Under the pieces are notes generated by a model. That model was not told the origin of the DNA, searched no databases, and saw only the letters and a program-made list of their open reading frames with translations. This document shows positions 16,465 through 24,428 of a stretch of DNA of 35,358 nt, in pieces; positions within the stretch are counted from its first letter, which is position 1, and the number at the start of each line of letters is the position of its first letter. A program made the translations under genes and the position numbers. Source of the stretch: Succinatimonas sp. CAG:777 (GTDB lineage Bacteria > Pseudomonadota > Gammaproteobacteria > Enterobacterales > Succinivibrionaceae); NCBI GenBank assembly GCA_000431835.1, contig HF987915.1, forward strand, positions 1-35,358. Direction: 5' to 3'.

Positions 16465-17886
16465 TTAGTAATTGTTTATAAGCTTGAAAGTCTTGTTGAT
16501 AAGTTCAACATCTTTGATACCTTTACTTTTTTCAAGCTTTGAATTTAAATCAAGTCCTGCAAAGCCATAATTTAAGGCTTTCTCTACATTGTCAGGTCCA
16601 ATGCCTCCTGAGAGCAGGCACTTTGACTTATCAAGTGAGTCAGGAATTAAATTCCAGTCAAAACTTGTACCAGAACCTGGATTAGATGAATCAAGGATAA
16701 TTAGATCTACAAAAGGTAAGTATTTATCGACCTTTACAAAATCACTTAGCTCTTTAATGTTAAAGGCTTTGATAATTCCTGTATCAGGTAGAAGACTCTT
16801 TAATGTTTTTATGGTGTCGATACTTTCATTGCCATGCAATTGCAGGTAATCTAAAGAAACAGTTTTTACTTTATTTACCATCTCCTCTACAGTAGCATCT
16901 ACAAAAACACCGGCAAAGCGGATTTGTCCTTTAAACTCTTTTACAAAGCTAACAGCTTTTTCGTCACTTACAAAACGGGGAGACTTAGGCGCAAAGATAA
17001 GACCTCCGATGGATACGTGGTTTGAAACAGCGGTTTTTATAGCGTCCATTGTGGTCAGACCACACAGTTTGTTTAAACCATAAAGCATGGAATTTGCTTT
17101 GAACACTACGTCACGATGAGCTGTAAGAGATGAACCTATTAAGAAGTTTCTAATTGGATTTAAAGAAACTAAATCTTTGTGAGTATGAATACCTGACTCA
17201 GAGACAACTTTTACAGATGAAGGAAATAATTTATAAAGCTCCCTGGCATTGTCTAGATTTACCTCTAAAGTTCTTAAATTGCGGTTGTTGATACCAACAA
17301 TTTCAATCTTTTTAGAGATTGCGTACATTGCATCATCTTTGTCGTCTACTTCAGTTAAGACATCCAGGTTTAGTGAATGAGCATAATTGAAGAGTTCTTC
17401 AAACTTTGCTCTGGTAAGTACACTTAACATCAGTAAAACAGCATCAGCTCCTGCAATGTAAGCTTCATCAATCTGCTCTTTGCAGATGATGAAATCTTTG
17501 CAAATAACAGGAAGAGAGCAATGCTCTTTAACATACTTTAAATAATCAAGAGATCCTTTAAAGAAATGCTTTTCACACAGAACAGAAATGGCACTAGCTC
17601 TTTTTTCATAGCAGGAAATTAGCTTATCTAAATCAAAGTCTTTGCAAAAATCACCTAAAGTAGGGGAGGACTGTTTGCACTCTAAAATAAAGTTTCTGCC
17701 ATCTTTCTTTTCAAGTGCTTTAGATAATGATCTTAGAGGAGCTGTTCTTTGTCCTTTTAAGACAATCTCTTTTACATCAAGAACTTTTTTGTTGATGATT
17801 GTAGCTAGGACAGTACCCTCAAGACCTTCATGATTAAGACCTAGATAACTTTTGGCTTGTGCTGTTAGTGGCTCTGTGTGTAACAT
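16465..17886 (-). CDS. trpCF: Bifunctional indole-3-glycerol phosphate synthase / phosphoribosylanthranilate isomerase
   Basis: Two (beta/alpha)8 barrels are fused in 473 residues. The TrpC half (about 1-262) has the catalytic Lys in ILECKQSSP, the Lys in ICKDF, NNRNLRT and SESGIH. The TrpF half (about 270-473) has the catalytic Cys in KLCGLT, the QLHGNE strand and the catalytic Asp in IILDSSNPGSGT. Fusion of these enzymes is typical of gammaproteobacteria (E. coli TrpC, 453 residues). The gene starts 50 bases after trpD with AAGG upstream. Confidence 0.96.
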   Translation of the reverse strand: MLHTEPLTAQAKSYLGLNHEGLEGTVLATIINKKVLDVKEIVLKGQRTAPLRSLSKALEKKDGRNFILECKQSSPTLGDFCKDFDLDKLISCYEKRASAISVLCEKHFFKGSLDYLKYVKEHCSLPVICKDFIICKEQIDEAYIAGADAVLLMLSVLTRAKFEELFNYAHSLNLDVLTEVDDKDDAMYAISKKIEIVGINNRNLRTLEVNLDNARELYKLFPSSVKVVSESGIHTHKDLVSLNPIRNFLIGSSLTAHRDVVFKANSMLYGLNKLCGLTTMDAIKTAVSNHVSIGGLIFAPKSPRFVSDEKAVSFVKEFKGQIRFAGVFVDATVEEMVNKVKTVSLDYLQLHGNESIDTIKTLKSLLPDTGIIKAFNIKELSDFVKVDKYLPFVDLIILDSSNPGSGTSFDWNLIPDSLDKSKCLLSGGIGPDNVEKALNYGFAGLDLNSKLEKSKGIKDVELINKTFKLINNY

Positions 17887-17936
17887 TTTTAACCTTGATA
17901 TCGTTAATTTAATTCTGTAGTTAAAGTCTCTTGTCT

Positions 17937-18956
17937 TTAAGCTTCACTGGTAATTTTGGAAATAGCATCAAGCTTCTCAATGCCACGGCCAGATTTAACA
18001 GCATCCATTGCAATCTCAAAGCCATCTTTAAATGACTCAGTCTTACCTGCTAAGTGCAACATTGCGCTGACGTTAGCACTAATTACAGCATTGTGTGCAT
18101 CATTACCTTTACCTGAAAGAATAAGTCTTGCTGTAGCTGCGTTTTCTTCAGGAGTGCCTCCTAAAAGATCATTTTGAGTGTAATTGCCTGTGATACCAAA
18201 ATCTCTATTGGTCAGTTCATAATTCTTAATAGAACCGTCTGCTAATAACTCAGATACTTTAGTTGATCCGAAAATTGAAATCTCGTCCATGCCGTTACCG
18301 TTGATTACCATTCCTCTTTGAACACCGGTAAGTTTCAGGGCTTTTGCTAAGGTCTCTAATAGATTTACATCATAGCAACCTAAAAGCTCGTAGTTCACAT
18401 GAGCAGGATTGGTTAAAGGTCCTAAGATGTTGAAGATAGTTGAGGTAGCTAGAGCCTTTCGTACGGGAGCTGCAAAGCGCATACCTTTGTGATATACCTG
18501 TGCAAAGAAAAAAGCAAAACCTTCATCTTCAAGAGCTTTTCTTGTATCCTCTTTTGAAGTTCTTACGTTGTAGCCTAACTGTGTAAGTACGTCTGAGGCT
18601 CCAGTTTTTGATGAAACAGCTGTATTACCGTGTTTTGCAACATGTAAGCCTAAAGTTGCACAAATAATACCTGAAATGGTTGAGATGTTGATGGTCTTTA
18701 ACTTGTCTCCGCCGGTACCTACAATTTCACCTACATCAACAGAGGTATCACGGGTAAATGGTTCAGCAGCACCAATCATTGCTTTTGCAGCACCACCGAT
18801 TTCATCTGCACTGTAACCATTCATCTTTAATGCGGTCAAGAATGAGCCTAAAACAACAGGATCGACTTTGCCTTCAAAGATCTCAGAGAAGGCATCCTGA
18901 GTTTCAGTAAAAGATAGTGAGTTGTGATTGAATAACTTTTCTAGTTGTTCTTTCAT
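17937..18956 (-). CDS. trpD: Anthranilate phosphoribosyltransferase
   Basis: TrpD transfers phosphoribose from PRPP to anthranilate. The product has 339 residues from the chosen start, the size of a stand-alone TrpD. Motifs are GTGGD, the KHGNTAVSSKTGASD segment that binds PRPP and anthranilate, and LGPLTNPA. The open frame extends upstream to 19028, but that would start inside the attenuator stem; the ATG at 18956 has GGAG nine bases before it and a normal N-terminus. Unlike E. coli, TrpD is not fused to TrpG, and it is the first structural gene of a second attenuated block. Confidence 0.96.
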   Translation of the reverse strand: MKEQLEKLFNHNSLSFTETQDAFSEIFEGKVDPVVLGSFLTALKMNGYSADEIGGAAKAMIGAAEPFTRDTSVDVGEIVGTGGDKLKTINISTISGIICATLGLHVAKHGNTAVSSKTGASDVLTQLGYNVRTSKEDTRKALEDEGFAFFFAQVYHKGMRFAAPVRKALATSTIFNILGPLTNPAHVNYELLGCYDVNLLETLAKALKLTGVQRGMVINGNGMDEISIFGSTKVSELLADGSIKNYELTNRDFGITGNYTQNDLLGGTPEENAATARLILSGKGNDAHNAVISANVSAMLHLAGKTESFKDGFEIAMDAVKSGRGIEKLDAISKITSEA

Positions 18957-18991
18957 TTTATTTTCTCCATTAGTTTCTAAACTTTGACTAT

Positions 18992-19034
18992 CGCTTAGTG
19001 CAGTTTGAAACAATAAAAAAACCCGCACTAAGCG
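18992..19034 (-). repeat. 10-bp inverted repeat overlapping the trpD attenuator terminator
   Basis: CGCTTAGTGC at 18992-19001 and GCACTAAGCG at 19025-19034 are exact inverted repeats. The second arm lies within the terminator stem-loop and the first lies beyond its U-tract. If paired in the RNA, the two would open the terminator stem. No equivalent exists at the trpE attenuator. Confidence 0.6.
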
Positions 19035-19039
19035 GGTTT
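19014..19039 (-). terminator. trpD-block attenuator terminator
   Basis: On the minus strand AAACCCGC (19039-19032) pairs with GCGGGTTT (19026-19019) around TTAGT, followed by a run of seven or more T residues. The alternative antiterminator is AGCGGG (19078-19073) with CCCGCT (19036-19031). The 1:2 pairing that frees the terminator is CCTCG with CGGGG just before and after the leader stop. This is a complete attenuator logic. Confidence 0.9.
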
Positions 19040-19076
19040 CCTGATAAAAGTAGTATATACAAACACAAAATCCCCG

Positions 19077-19133
19077 CTATAACACGAGGCGCCACCAACG
19101 ACCGTTTAATGTGATTTGTAATGCAACTTTCAT
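19077..19133 (-). CDS. trpL: Second trp leader peptide (upstream of trpD)
   Basis: An 18-residue frame, MKVALQITLNGRWWRLVL, carries tandem Trp codons at positions 13-14 and stops just before the antiterminator arm. Its core LNG-x-WW is shared with the leader before trpE. When charged tRNA-Trp is scarce, a ribosome stalled at TGG TGG would favour the 2:3 pairing and let RNA polymerase continue into trpD. The initiation region has only a weak AGAG SD seven bases upstream. Confidence 0.9.
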   Translation of the reverse strand: MKVALQITLNGRWWRLVL

Positions 19134-19179
19134 TTGTAATCTCTATAAAAATTTATTCTTGAAAAATTCTACGTCTTGA

Positions 19180-19208
19180 TATTAAAACAAGCTCTTTATT
19201 AAAGACAA
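19180..19208 (-). promoter_or_regulatory. Candidate internal promoter for the trpD block
   Basis: On the minus strand TTGTCT (19208-19203) and TTAATA (19185-19180) are 17 bases apart, predicting a start near 19173 and a 40-base 5' end before the second trpL. The match is moderate, but no intrinsic terminator separates trpG from this point, so read-through from trpE-G is also possible. Confidence 0.4.
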
Positions 19209-19240
19209 TATAATTTATGAAATAATCTGAAATTTTGATA

Positions 19241-19253
19241 ATTTGCACCAAAA
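19241..19253 (-). promoter_or_regulatory. Shared 13-base motif upstream of the second trp leader
   Basis: ATTTGCACCAAAA, read on the plus strand, has a TTTG-CAC-CAAA dyad. It lies about 108 bases before the leader ATG and is identical to 21643-21655 before the trpE leader. Two exact copies at matching places suggest a protein-binding site. It does not resemble the E. coli TrpR operator. Confidence 0.5.
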
Positions 19254-19344
19254 GTGTACTTGATTGTGCGTTTATCTGCGATTGCAGTCACAGAAGAATC
19301 GCATATTAGTCCTGCTGTTTTGTGCATAATTACAATCATTTTAA

Positions 19345-19932
19345 CTACAACTCTTCAATAGCATTTTTTAGAAGTTTCCTTCCATAAGTACTCATGATTG
19401 ACTCAGGGTGGAACTGAAAACCTAATACATTGTATTTTTTGCTATATAAAGACATACACATATTGTCAAAAGTAGAGAGTACTTCTACATCTGATGGCAG
19501 ATTAGTAACCACTAATGAGTGATATCTAGCTACCTTTAATGGATTTGGTAAATCTTTAAAGCACAGTTGACCTTTATGCTCAATCATAGATGATTTTCCA
19601 TGGACAATGACTGAAGCATGCTCAACCTTACCTCCTAAGACTTGTCCTAAAGCCTGATGTCCTAAACAGATACCTAACATAGGGTATTTACCTAAATTGT
19701 CTTTTATGATTGGAATTAAGTTATTAGCATCATTAGGTGATGAAGGTCCTGGTGAGAGCATAATGAGCACTTTTTCACCCAATTCTTTGTGCTCTTTGGC
19801 AATCTTTGAGATTAACTCAACATCAGTATCGTTTCTGTAAACTAATACGGTATTGCCTAAAACCTTTAATTCATCAACTAAGTTGTAGGTGAAGGAGTCG
19901 AAGTTATCAATAAATATAATTGTGTTTTTCAT
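19345..19932 (-). CDS. trpG: Anthranilate synthase glutaminase subunit
   Basis: This class I glutamine amidotransferase supplies ammonia to TrpE. The catalytic triad is visible: Cys in LGICLGHQA, and His and Glu in FQFHPESI. The product has 195 residues and is a stand-alone glutaminase, not fused to TrpD. The open frame could extend to 20001, but that N-terminal part overlaps trpE and lacks homology; the ATG at 19932 gives the canonical IIFIDNFDSFTYNLVD start and lies two bases after the trpE stop. A PabA role is possible for this family, but the location argues for tryptophan synthesis. Confidence 0.94.
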   Translation of the reverse strand: MKNTIIFIDNFDSFTYNLVDELKVLGNTVLVYRNDTDVELISKIAKEHKELGEKVLIMLSPGPSSPNDANNLIPIIKDNLGKYPMLGICLGHQALGQVLGGKVEHASVIVHGKSSMIEHKGQLCFKDLPNPLKVARYHSLVVTNLPSDVEVLSTFDNMCMSLYSKKYNVLGFQFHPESIMSTYGRKLLKNAIEEL

Positions 19933-19934
19933 GA

Positions 19935-21440
19935 TTATTTCTTCTGTGCCATTGCAAGAGCTGTTAAAACTGAACGAGCTTTGTTTACAGTTTCCTGGCA
20001 TTCGGCTTTAATGTCAGAATCAAAGACTACACCGCAACCTGCCTGAACATAGGCTGTTTTGTCTTTTACGAAAGCAGAACGGATTGCAATACAAGAATCA
20101 AATGAACCATCGTTGCCTAAAATAGCAATTACTCCTCCGTATGAACCACGTTTTTTGCCTTCGTACTTATAAATAAGCTCATGTGCTTTAATCTTAGGTG
20201 CTCCAGACAGAGTTCCCATGTTCATGCAAGCCTGATAAGCGTGAAGTGCGTCTAAATCATCCTGTAGAGTCCCATGAACATCTGATACTAAGTGCATTAC
20301 AGACTGGTATTTATCAATATGTAACATGTTATCTACGTAACGGGTTCCTGGTTTTGAAATTCTAGCCAGATCATTACGGGCAAGATCAACTAACATTAAA
20401 TGCTCTGCAACTTCCTTCTTATCGGTTCTTAATTCAAGTTCAATTCTTGAGTCAAGCTCTCTGTCAATTAATCCGTTCTCATCAAGACCGCGAGCTCTAG
20501 TACCTGCAATAGGACTGATTGAAACCATTCTATTCAAAGCTTCAAAGCGCACCGCAAACTCAGGACTTGCTCCAAAGATTGTGAACTTAGGATCTTTGAT
20601 GTAATACATGTAAGGAGATGGATTTAATTTTTTCAAATAAGAATAAGCTAGAAGAGGATCTTCACATTTGTAAGAGAATGTTCTTGAAGGAACGACCTGA
20701 AAGGCATCACCATCAATAATGTGTTGTTTAATTTCACCTACGATTTTGCCAAATTTCTCATCATCAAGATCAGGATTGATTTCAGGCTTAATACCTAAAT
20801 GAAGGTGCAGGGTATCCTCTGATGTGAAGGTATCGATCTTATCTCTAATATCTAAAGCTTCGAAAGCTGTTTCTTTGTATGAATTCTCATTGAAAACATA
20901 GGCATTGACTGTGGTCTCTTTATGTACATGATTTGATCTTATGGAAATATCAAATACGTAAAATCCATAATCTGAACAAGGGTTTTTCCCTTTTGGAACA
21001 TCGCCTATATATTCAAAGTTATTGATAAAGTCAAAAGCGATGACTCCACTTACAATGATGCCTTCACAAGGCTTTAAAAGTTCCTGTAACTTTCTCATTA
21101 CAGTCATAGGACCTTCTGCTTTTAGTCTTGTAGCTTCATCTAGGTTCTTATCAGGTCTCTTATATGTAATTGAAAAAGAATCTTTTAAAAGTTCAGTGTT
21201 GAGACTTTTAGCAAGCATTGCAGCTAGACCTAAACCATTTTGATTTAGTGCCTGTACTGTTACTTTTAAATCGTCACAAGTAACTTTAAGTGCTGCTGAT
21301 AAGCCAATTAAACTTTGAACGCCACTTTTATCAACTATTTCTGCTGACTCTAGTAAGACTGTGTTGTCCTTATGGCAATACTCTTTGTAAAAGAGATGTG
21401 CATCTTTTAAATATTTTGTCTGAAAGTTAATTAGTTTCAT
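19935..21440 (-). CDS. trpE: Anthranilate synthase component I
   Basis: TrpE converts chorismate to anthranilate using ammonia from TrpG. The 501-residue chain shows the Trp feedback motif LLES near residue 30, SISPIAGTRARG, the DLARNDLARI segment, the GTLSGAPKIKA loop and the metal-binding region RSAFVKDKTAYVQAGCGVV. The feedback site suggests end-product inhibition in addition to attenuation. AAGGA lies four bases before the ATG, and the gene directly follows the attenuator terminator. It overlaps functionally with trpG, the next gene. Confidence 0.96.
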   Translation of the reverse strand: MKLINFQTKYLKDAHLFYKEYCHKDNTVLLESAEIVDKSGVQSLIGLSAALKVTCDDLKVTVQALNQNGLGLAAMLAKSLNTELLKDSFSITYKRPDKNLDEATRLKAEGPMTVMRKLQELLKPCEGIIVSGVIAFDFINNFEYIGDVPKGKNPCSDYGFYVFDISIRSNHVHKETTVNAYVFNENSYKETAFEALDIRDKIDTFTSEDTLHLHLGIKPEINPDLDDEKFGKIVGEIKQHIIDGDAFQVVPSRTFSYKCEDPLLAYSYLKKLNPSPYMYYIKDPKFTIFGASPEFAVRFEALNRMVSISPIAGTRARGLDENGLIDRELDSRIELELRTDKKEVAEHLMLVDLARNDLARISKPGTRYVDNMLHIDKYQSVMHLVSDVHGTLQDDLDALHAYQACMNMGTLSGAPKIKAHELIYKYEGKKRGSYGGVIAILGNDGSFDSCIAIRSAFVKDKTAYVQAGCGVVFDSDIKAECQETVNKARSVLTALAMAQKK

Positions 21441-21458
21441 ATTCCTTGTCCAAAAACG

Positions 21459-21483
21459 AAAAAACCCGCAATAATGCGGGTTT
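21459..21483 (-). terminator. trpE attenuator terminator
   Basis: On the minus strand AAACCCGCA (21483-21475) pairs with TGCGGGTTT (21470-21462), with loop TTAT and a T-run. The antiterminator is TGCGGGT (21510-21504) with ACCCGCA (21481-21475), and the 1:2 stem is CCC(T)GC (21521-21516) with GCGGG (21509-21505). Confidence 0.93.
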
Positions 21484-21511
21484 CTTTAAAGCATAACAGT
21501 TCGACCCGCAA

Positions 21512-21553
21512 CTAAGCAGGGCACCACCATGAACCGTTTAAGCTTAAAAACAT
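21512..21553 (-). CDS. trpL: trp leader peptide (upstream of trpE)
   Basis: The 13-residue peptide MFLSLNGSWWCPA has tandem Trp codons at positions 9-10 and a good AGAGGA SD. Its stop lies at the start of the 1:2 pairing region, so a ribosome finishing the peptide masks region 2 and permits termination, while one stalled at the Trp codons lets 2:3 form. All parts of a classical trp attenuator are present. A TATAAA at 21579-21584 may be the -10, but I see no good -35. Confidence 0.93.
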   Translation of the reverse strand: MFLSLNGSWWCPA

Positions 21554-21642
21554 AAAATCTGTCCTCTAAAATTTTTTCTTTATACTAGCTCAAAAAAGCT
21601 GAAGTTTTTATAAAAATAATAAAATGTACGAAAATAATTGTG

Positions 21643-21655
21643 ATTTGCACCAAAA
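21643..21655 (-). promoter_or_regulatory. Shared 13-base motif upstream of the trpE leader
   Basis: ATTTGCACCAAAA, the exact copy of 19241-19253, lies about 90 bases before the first trpL start codon. The TTTG-CAC-CAAA dyad could hold a dimeric regulator. Confidence 0.5.
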
Positions 21656-21702
21656 AAATTCGAAATGAGAGCACGAAAAGGTAGAAAAAGGGGAACTGAG
21701 AA

Positions 21703-21736
21703 GTAAAAAACAAAGAGATCTCATAAGAGATCTCTT
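21703..21736 (-). terminator. Terminator of asnS
   Basis: AAGAGATCTC (21713-21722) and GAGATCTCTT (21727-21736) form a 10-bp stem with loop ATAA. On the minus strand it is followed by TTTGTTTTTT. Confidence 0.88.
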
Positions 21737-21773
21737 AGATATGGTTTTATAACCGTTAAATGGTGAATTCTAA

Positions 21774-23174
21774 TTAGAACTCAGCGCTGTGCGGTGTACG
21801 TGGGAATGGAATTACGTCTCTTACGTTACCTACACCAGTGATATAAACGATTAAACGCTCAAAGCCTAAGCCGAAACCTGAATGAGGCACAGAGCCGTAG
21901 CGACGTAAATCACGGTACCACCAGTAGCTATCCTTATTCATTCCAAGCTCATCCATGCGCTTGTCTAATTTTTCTAAATTGTCTTCACGTTGAGAACCAC
22001 CAATGATCTCACCGATGCCTGGAGCTAATACGTCCATAGCAGCAACAGTCTTACCGTCGTCATTCTGCTTCATGTAAAATGCTTTGATATCACGAGGGTA
22101 GTTCTTTACAACGACAGGAGCTTTAAAGTGCTCTTCAGCTAGATATCTCTCATGCTCTGACTGAAGATCAATACCCCACTCTACAGGGTACTCAAACTTC
22201 TTAGTTGCTTTCTTTAAGATCTCGATAGCATCGGTATAGTCAACCTTTGCAAAGTCTGAACTGATAAAGTGCTCTAAACGAGTAATAGCATCTTTATCTA
22301 CACGCTCTGCGATGAACTTCATATCATCAGCACGCTGCTCTAGTACAGTCTTGAAAACGTACTTTAATAGTTTTTCAGCAGTAGTTGCACAACCGTCAAG
22401 ATCTGTAAATGCCATCTCAGGCTCAACCATCCAGAACTCAGCCAAGTGGCGAGTGGTGTTTGAGTTTTCAGCACGGAAAGTAGGACCAAAGGTGTAAACT
22501 TTTGAGAATGCACAAGCATAAGTCTCAACGTTTAACTGACCTGATACAGTCATATAAGCGTGCTTGCCAAAGAAATCCTTTGAAAAATCAGCTTCGCCTT
22601 TGTCGTTCTTAGGAACGTTGTTTAAATCGAAGTTTGTTACAGTGAACATTTCACCTGCACCTTCACAATCTGAAGAGGTGATAAGCGGAGTTGCAACCCA
22701 CATAAAGCCATTCTCTTGGAAGAATGAATGAATTGCATAAGCTACGGTGTTACGAATACGCATTACAGCGCCCATTAAATTGGTACGTGGGCGTAAGTGA
22801 GCATACTCACGTAAGTACTCAACGCTGTGGCGCTTTGCAGACATAGGATAGGTATCAGGATCTTCAACAAAACCAGTTACAAAAACTTTGTCAGCATTGA
22901 TTTCATAAGCCTGACCTTTACCTTCTGATGCCTTTAAGGTACCGTCAACTACAACTGAGCAACCAGTAGTCAATTTTAAAATTTCAGACTCATAGTTATT
23001 AAGTGTATTAGGAGCGATAATCTGGACATTATCAAAGCCTGAACCATCGTTCACAGCTAAAAATGAGAAACCTGCCTTTGAATCACGGCGAGTGCGGATC
23101 CAACCAGCAACTGTAACCTTTTCACCTATGGCAATTTTGCCAGATAGGATCTCTTTTGTACTTGAAAGACTCAT
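21774..23174 (-). CDS. asnS: Asparaginyl-tRNA synthetase
   Basis: This class II aminoacyl-tRNA synthetase charges tRNA-Asn. Its 466 residues equal the E. coli length. The N-terminal OB-fold anticodon-binding domain (about 1-110, VAGWIRTRRDSKAGFSFL) is followed by motif 1, motif 2 (FRAENSNTTRHLAEFWMVEPE) and motif 3 (GFGLGFERLI). The Asn-specific loop pattern supports AsnRS over AspRS. It starts 13 bases after the upstream membrane-protein gene and has an AGGA SD, so the three genes 24175-21774 likely form one operon. Confidence 0.97.
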   Translation of the reverse strand: MSLSSTKEILSGKIAIGEKVTVAGWIRTRRDSKAGFSFLAVNDGSGFDNVQIIAPNTLNNYESEILKLTTGCSVVVDGTLKASEGKGQAYEINADKVFVTGFVEDPDTYPMSAKRHSVEYLREYAHLRPRTNLMGAVMRIRNTVAYAIHSFFQENGFMWVATPLITSSDCEGAGEMFTVTNFDLNNVPKNDKGEADFSKDFFGKHAYMTVSGQLNVETYACAFSKVYTFGPTFRAENSNTTRHLAEFWMVEPEMAFTDLDGCATTAEKLLKYVFKTVLEQRADDMKFIAERVDKDAITRLEHFISSDFAKVDYTDAIEILKKATKKFEYPVEWGIDLQSEHERYLAEEHFKAPVVVKNYPRDIKAFYMKQNDDGKTVAAMDVLAPGIGEIIGGSQREDNLEKLDKRMDELGMNKDSYWWYRDLRRYGSVPHSGFGLGFERLIVYITGVGNVRDVIPFPRTPHSAEF

Positions 23175-23187
23175 GTCTATATCCTAA

Positions 23188-23718
23188 TTACTTATTTTTC
23201 AGTTGATTTACGAAGTTTTCGTCTAAGTGGCCGGCTTTAGTTCTGATTAGGAATTGTCCTCTAGGACGTTTGGTATCCTTGTTAACTAATAAAGCAGGAA
23301 CTTTCTTAGATTTAACTTCTTCTAAAACTCTTTTTAATTCGTGACCTACAGTTTCACCTGCAAAACGACTTTCAATAGGAAGTGTTGTATTATCAGGCAT
23401 GTGTAACATACCTTCAACAATAGTGATACCGTGTGTAGGAACAATATTTTCTACAGTAGCACTTGTGTGCACACCTGTATTCTGTGCAATTCTTGTGTTT
23501 GCAAAAATCCAGAAACTCTTACAAGCTAAAACACCAAACAATACTATAAAGAAATACTGCATATAAGGCTGTTCATTGGTAGCTTCATAAACTTTGAATG
23601 CCAAGATCACACCAACGCCCGTTACAAAAGCGTAAATAATACCGAAAATTAGCTGAACGATGGCAATTCTAGGCTCAAAAGAATTCTTTCTGTAATCAGC
23701 ATTAGTTAGATTGGGCAT
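23188..23718 (-). CDS. Small membrane protein of unknown function, two TM helices
   Basis: I do not recognise this 176-residue protein. Two hydrophobic helices (about 17-42 and 52-72) are followed by a soluble domain of about 100 residues with VPTHGITIVEGMLHMPDN and an alternating charge pattern. The start overlaps the end of the preceding lipoprotein gene by 17 bases, and asnS follows after 13 bases. The topology suggests an inner-membrane anchor with a cytosolic or periplasmic C-terminal domain. Whether it has any role in translation is unknown; the operon link alone is weak evidence. Confidence 0.75.
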   Translation of the reverse strand: MPNLTNADYRKNSFEPRIAIVQLIFGIIYAFVTGVGVILAFKVYEATNEQPYMQYFFIVLFGVLACKSFWIFANTRIAQNTGVHTSATVENIVPTHGITIVEGMLHMPDNTTLPIESRFAGETVGHELKRVLEEVKSKKVPALLVNKDTKRPRGQFLIRTKAGHLDENFVNQLKNK

Positions 23719-24175
23719 GAATTACTCCCTTTAGTTTTTTGGTTACGTTAAAAGCTGCAGCAGATGAATCTTTATCATCATCAACAATTAAAGTAACAGT
23801 TGTTTCAGCCATCATCTGAAGCATTTGGGTGTACTTTAAGCTTTCTTTTGCAACTGAATAGGTTAAATTTGCAGGAACGAAAACTTTAAAGCGATTATTT
23901 ACGCGATTTGGTAACTCTTTTGTTTTGTCGTTCTCATAGGTAGCTGCTTTTTTGCCATTGATAGCAATATCAATCTTTACATTCTCAATTGGCATAGGAG
24001 CGCTTGAATTATGGTGAACTGTGTATTCAACATTAAAGCCTTCTACGTTGTTTTCGTTAGCAAATGTAACAGAATCAACGTTTAGGTCTAATTTTCTTGC
24101 AGCATCTGGAAGTGAAACACAAGAAGTAGCCAAAATTGCTAATGCACCGGCAACAGTTAATACAATCTTTTTCAT
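23702..24175 (-). CDS. Small lipoprotein, possibly LEA2-like beta domain
   Basis: From the ATG at 24175 the product has 157 residues and a strong lipoprotein signal (MKKIVLTVAGALAILATSC). The mature part begins with LDLNVDSVTFANENN, has NVEYTVHHNSSAPMPIENVKIDIAINGK and a stretch of alternating polar and hydrophobic residues. That is the pattern of the water-stress/LEA type 2 immunoglobulin-like domain, but this match is by eye only. An in-frame start at 24244 is longer but destroys the signal peptide. It is the first gene of the unit leading to asnS, with a modest AAGAA SD. Confidence 0.7.
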   Translation of the reverse strand: MKKIVLTVAGALAILATSCVSLPDAARKLDLNVDSVTFANENNVEGFNVEYTVHHNSSAPMPIENVKIDIAINGKKAATYENDKTKELPNRVNNRFKVFVPANLTYSVAKESLKYTQMLQMMAETTVTLIVDDDKDSSAAAFNVTKKLKGVIHAQSN

Positions 24176-24428
24176 GATAATTCTTATAAATAAGGTAAAA
24201 AAAACTTGTTTGGGCATTATACAACTAGTGTGAGCTTTTATCAAAAATAGGATTTGCTTTGATCATTTTTGAAATCAAGCCCCTAAATTATATAATCTTG
24301 TCAATTTTCATTACTATTCTGTTTAGTTTTGTAGCTCTTCTTTCCTTTTGCAAGTTTTATATATCCGAAACGATAAAATAAGTCACAAATTGTAAAAAGA
24401 GTGTGGTCATTTTGTTTTCTCTTTAAAA

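Noticed and set aside
18957..19028. N-terminal extension of trpD to 19028
   Set aside because: The start would lie within the attenuator stem-loop and U-tract; the ATG at 18956 has a good SD.
19277..19303. TGCGATT/AATCGCA hairpin after trpG as a terminator
   Set aside because: No U-tract follows and the loop is 13 bases, so there is no support for intrinsic termination.
19933..20001. N-terminal extension of trpG to 20001
   Set aside because: It overlaps the 3' end of trpE in another frame and adds 23 residues without family similarity.
21579..21590. TrpR-like operator around the GCTAGTATAAAG box
   Set aside because: Only a few bases match the ACTAGT half-site and there is no dyad.
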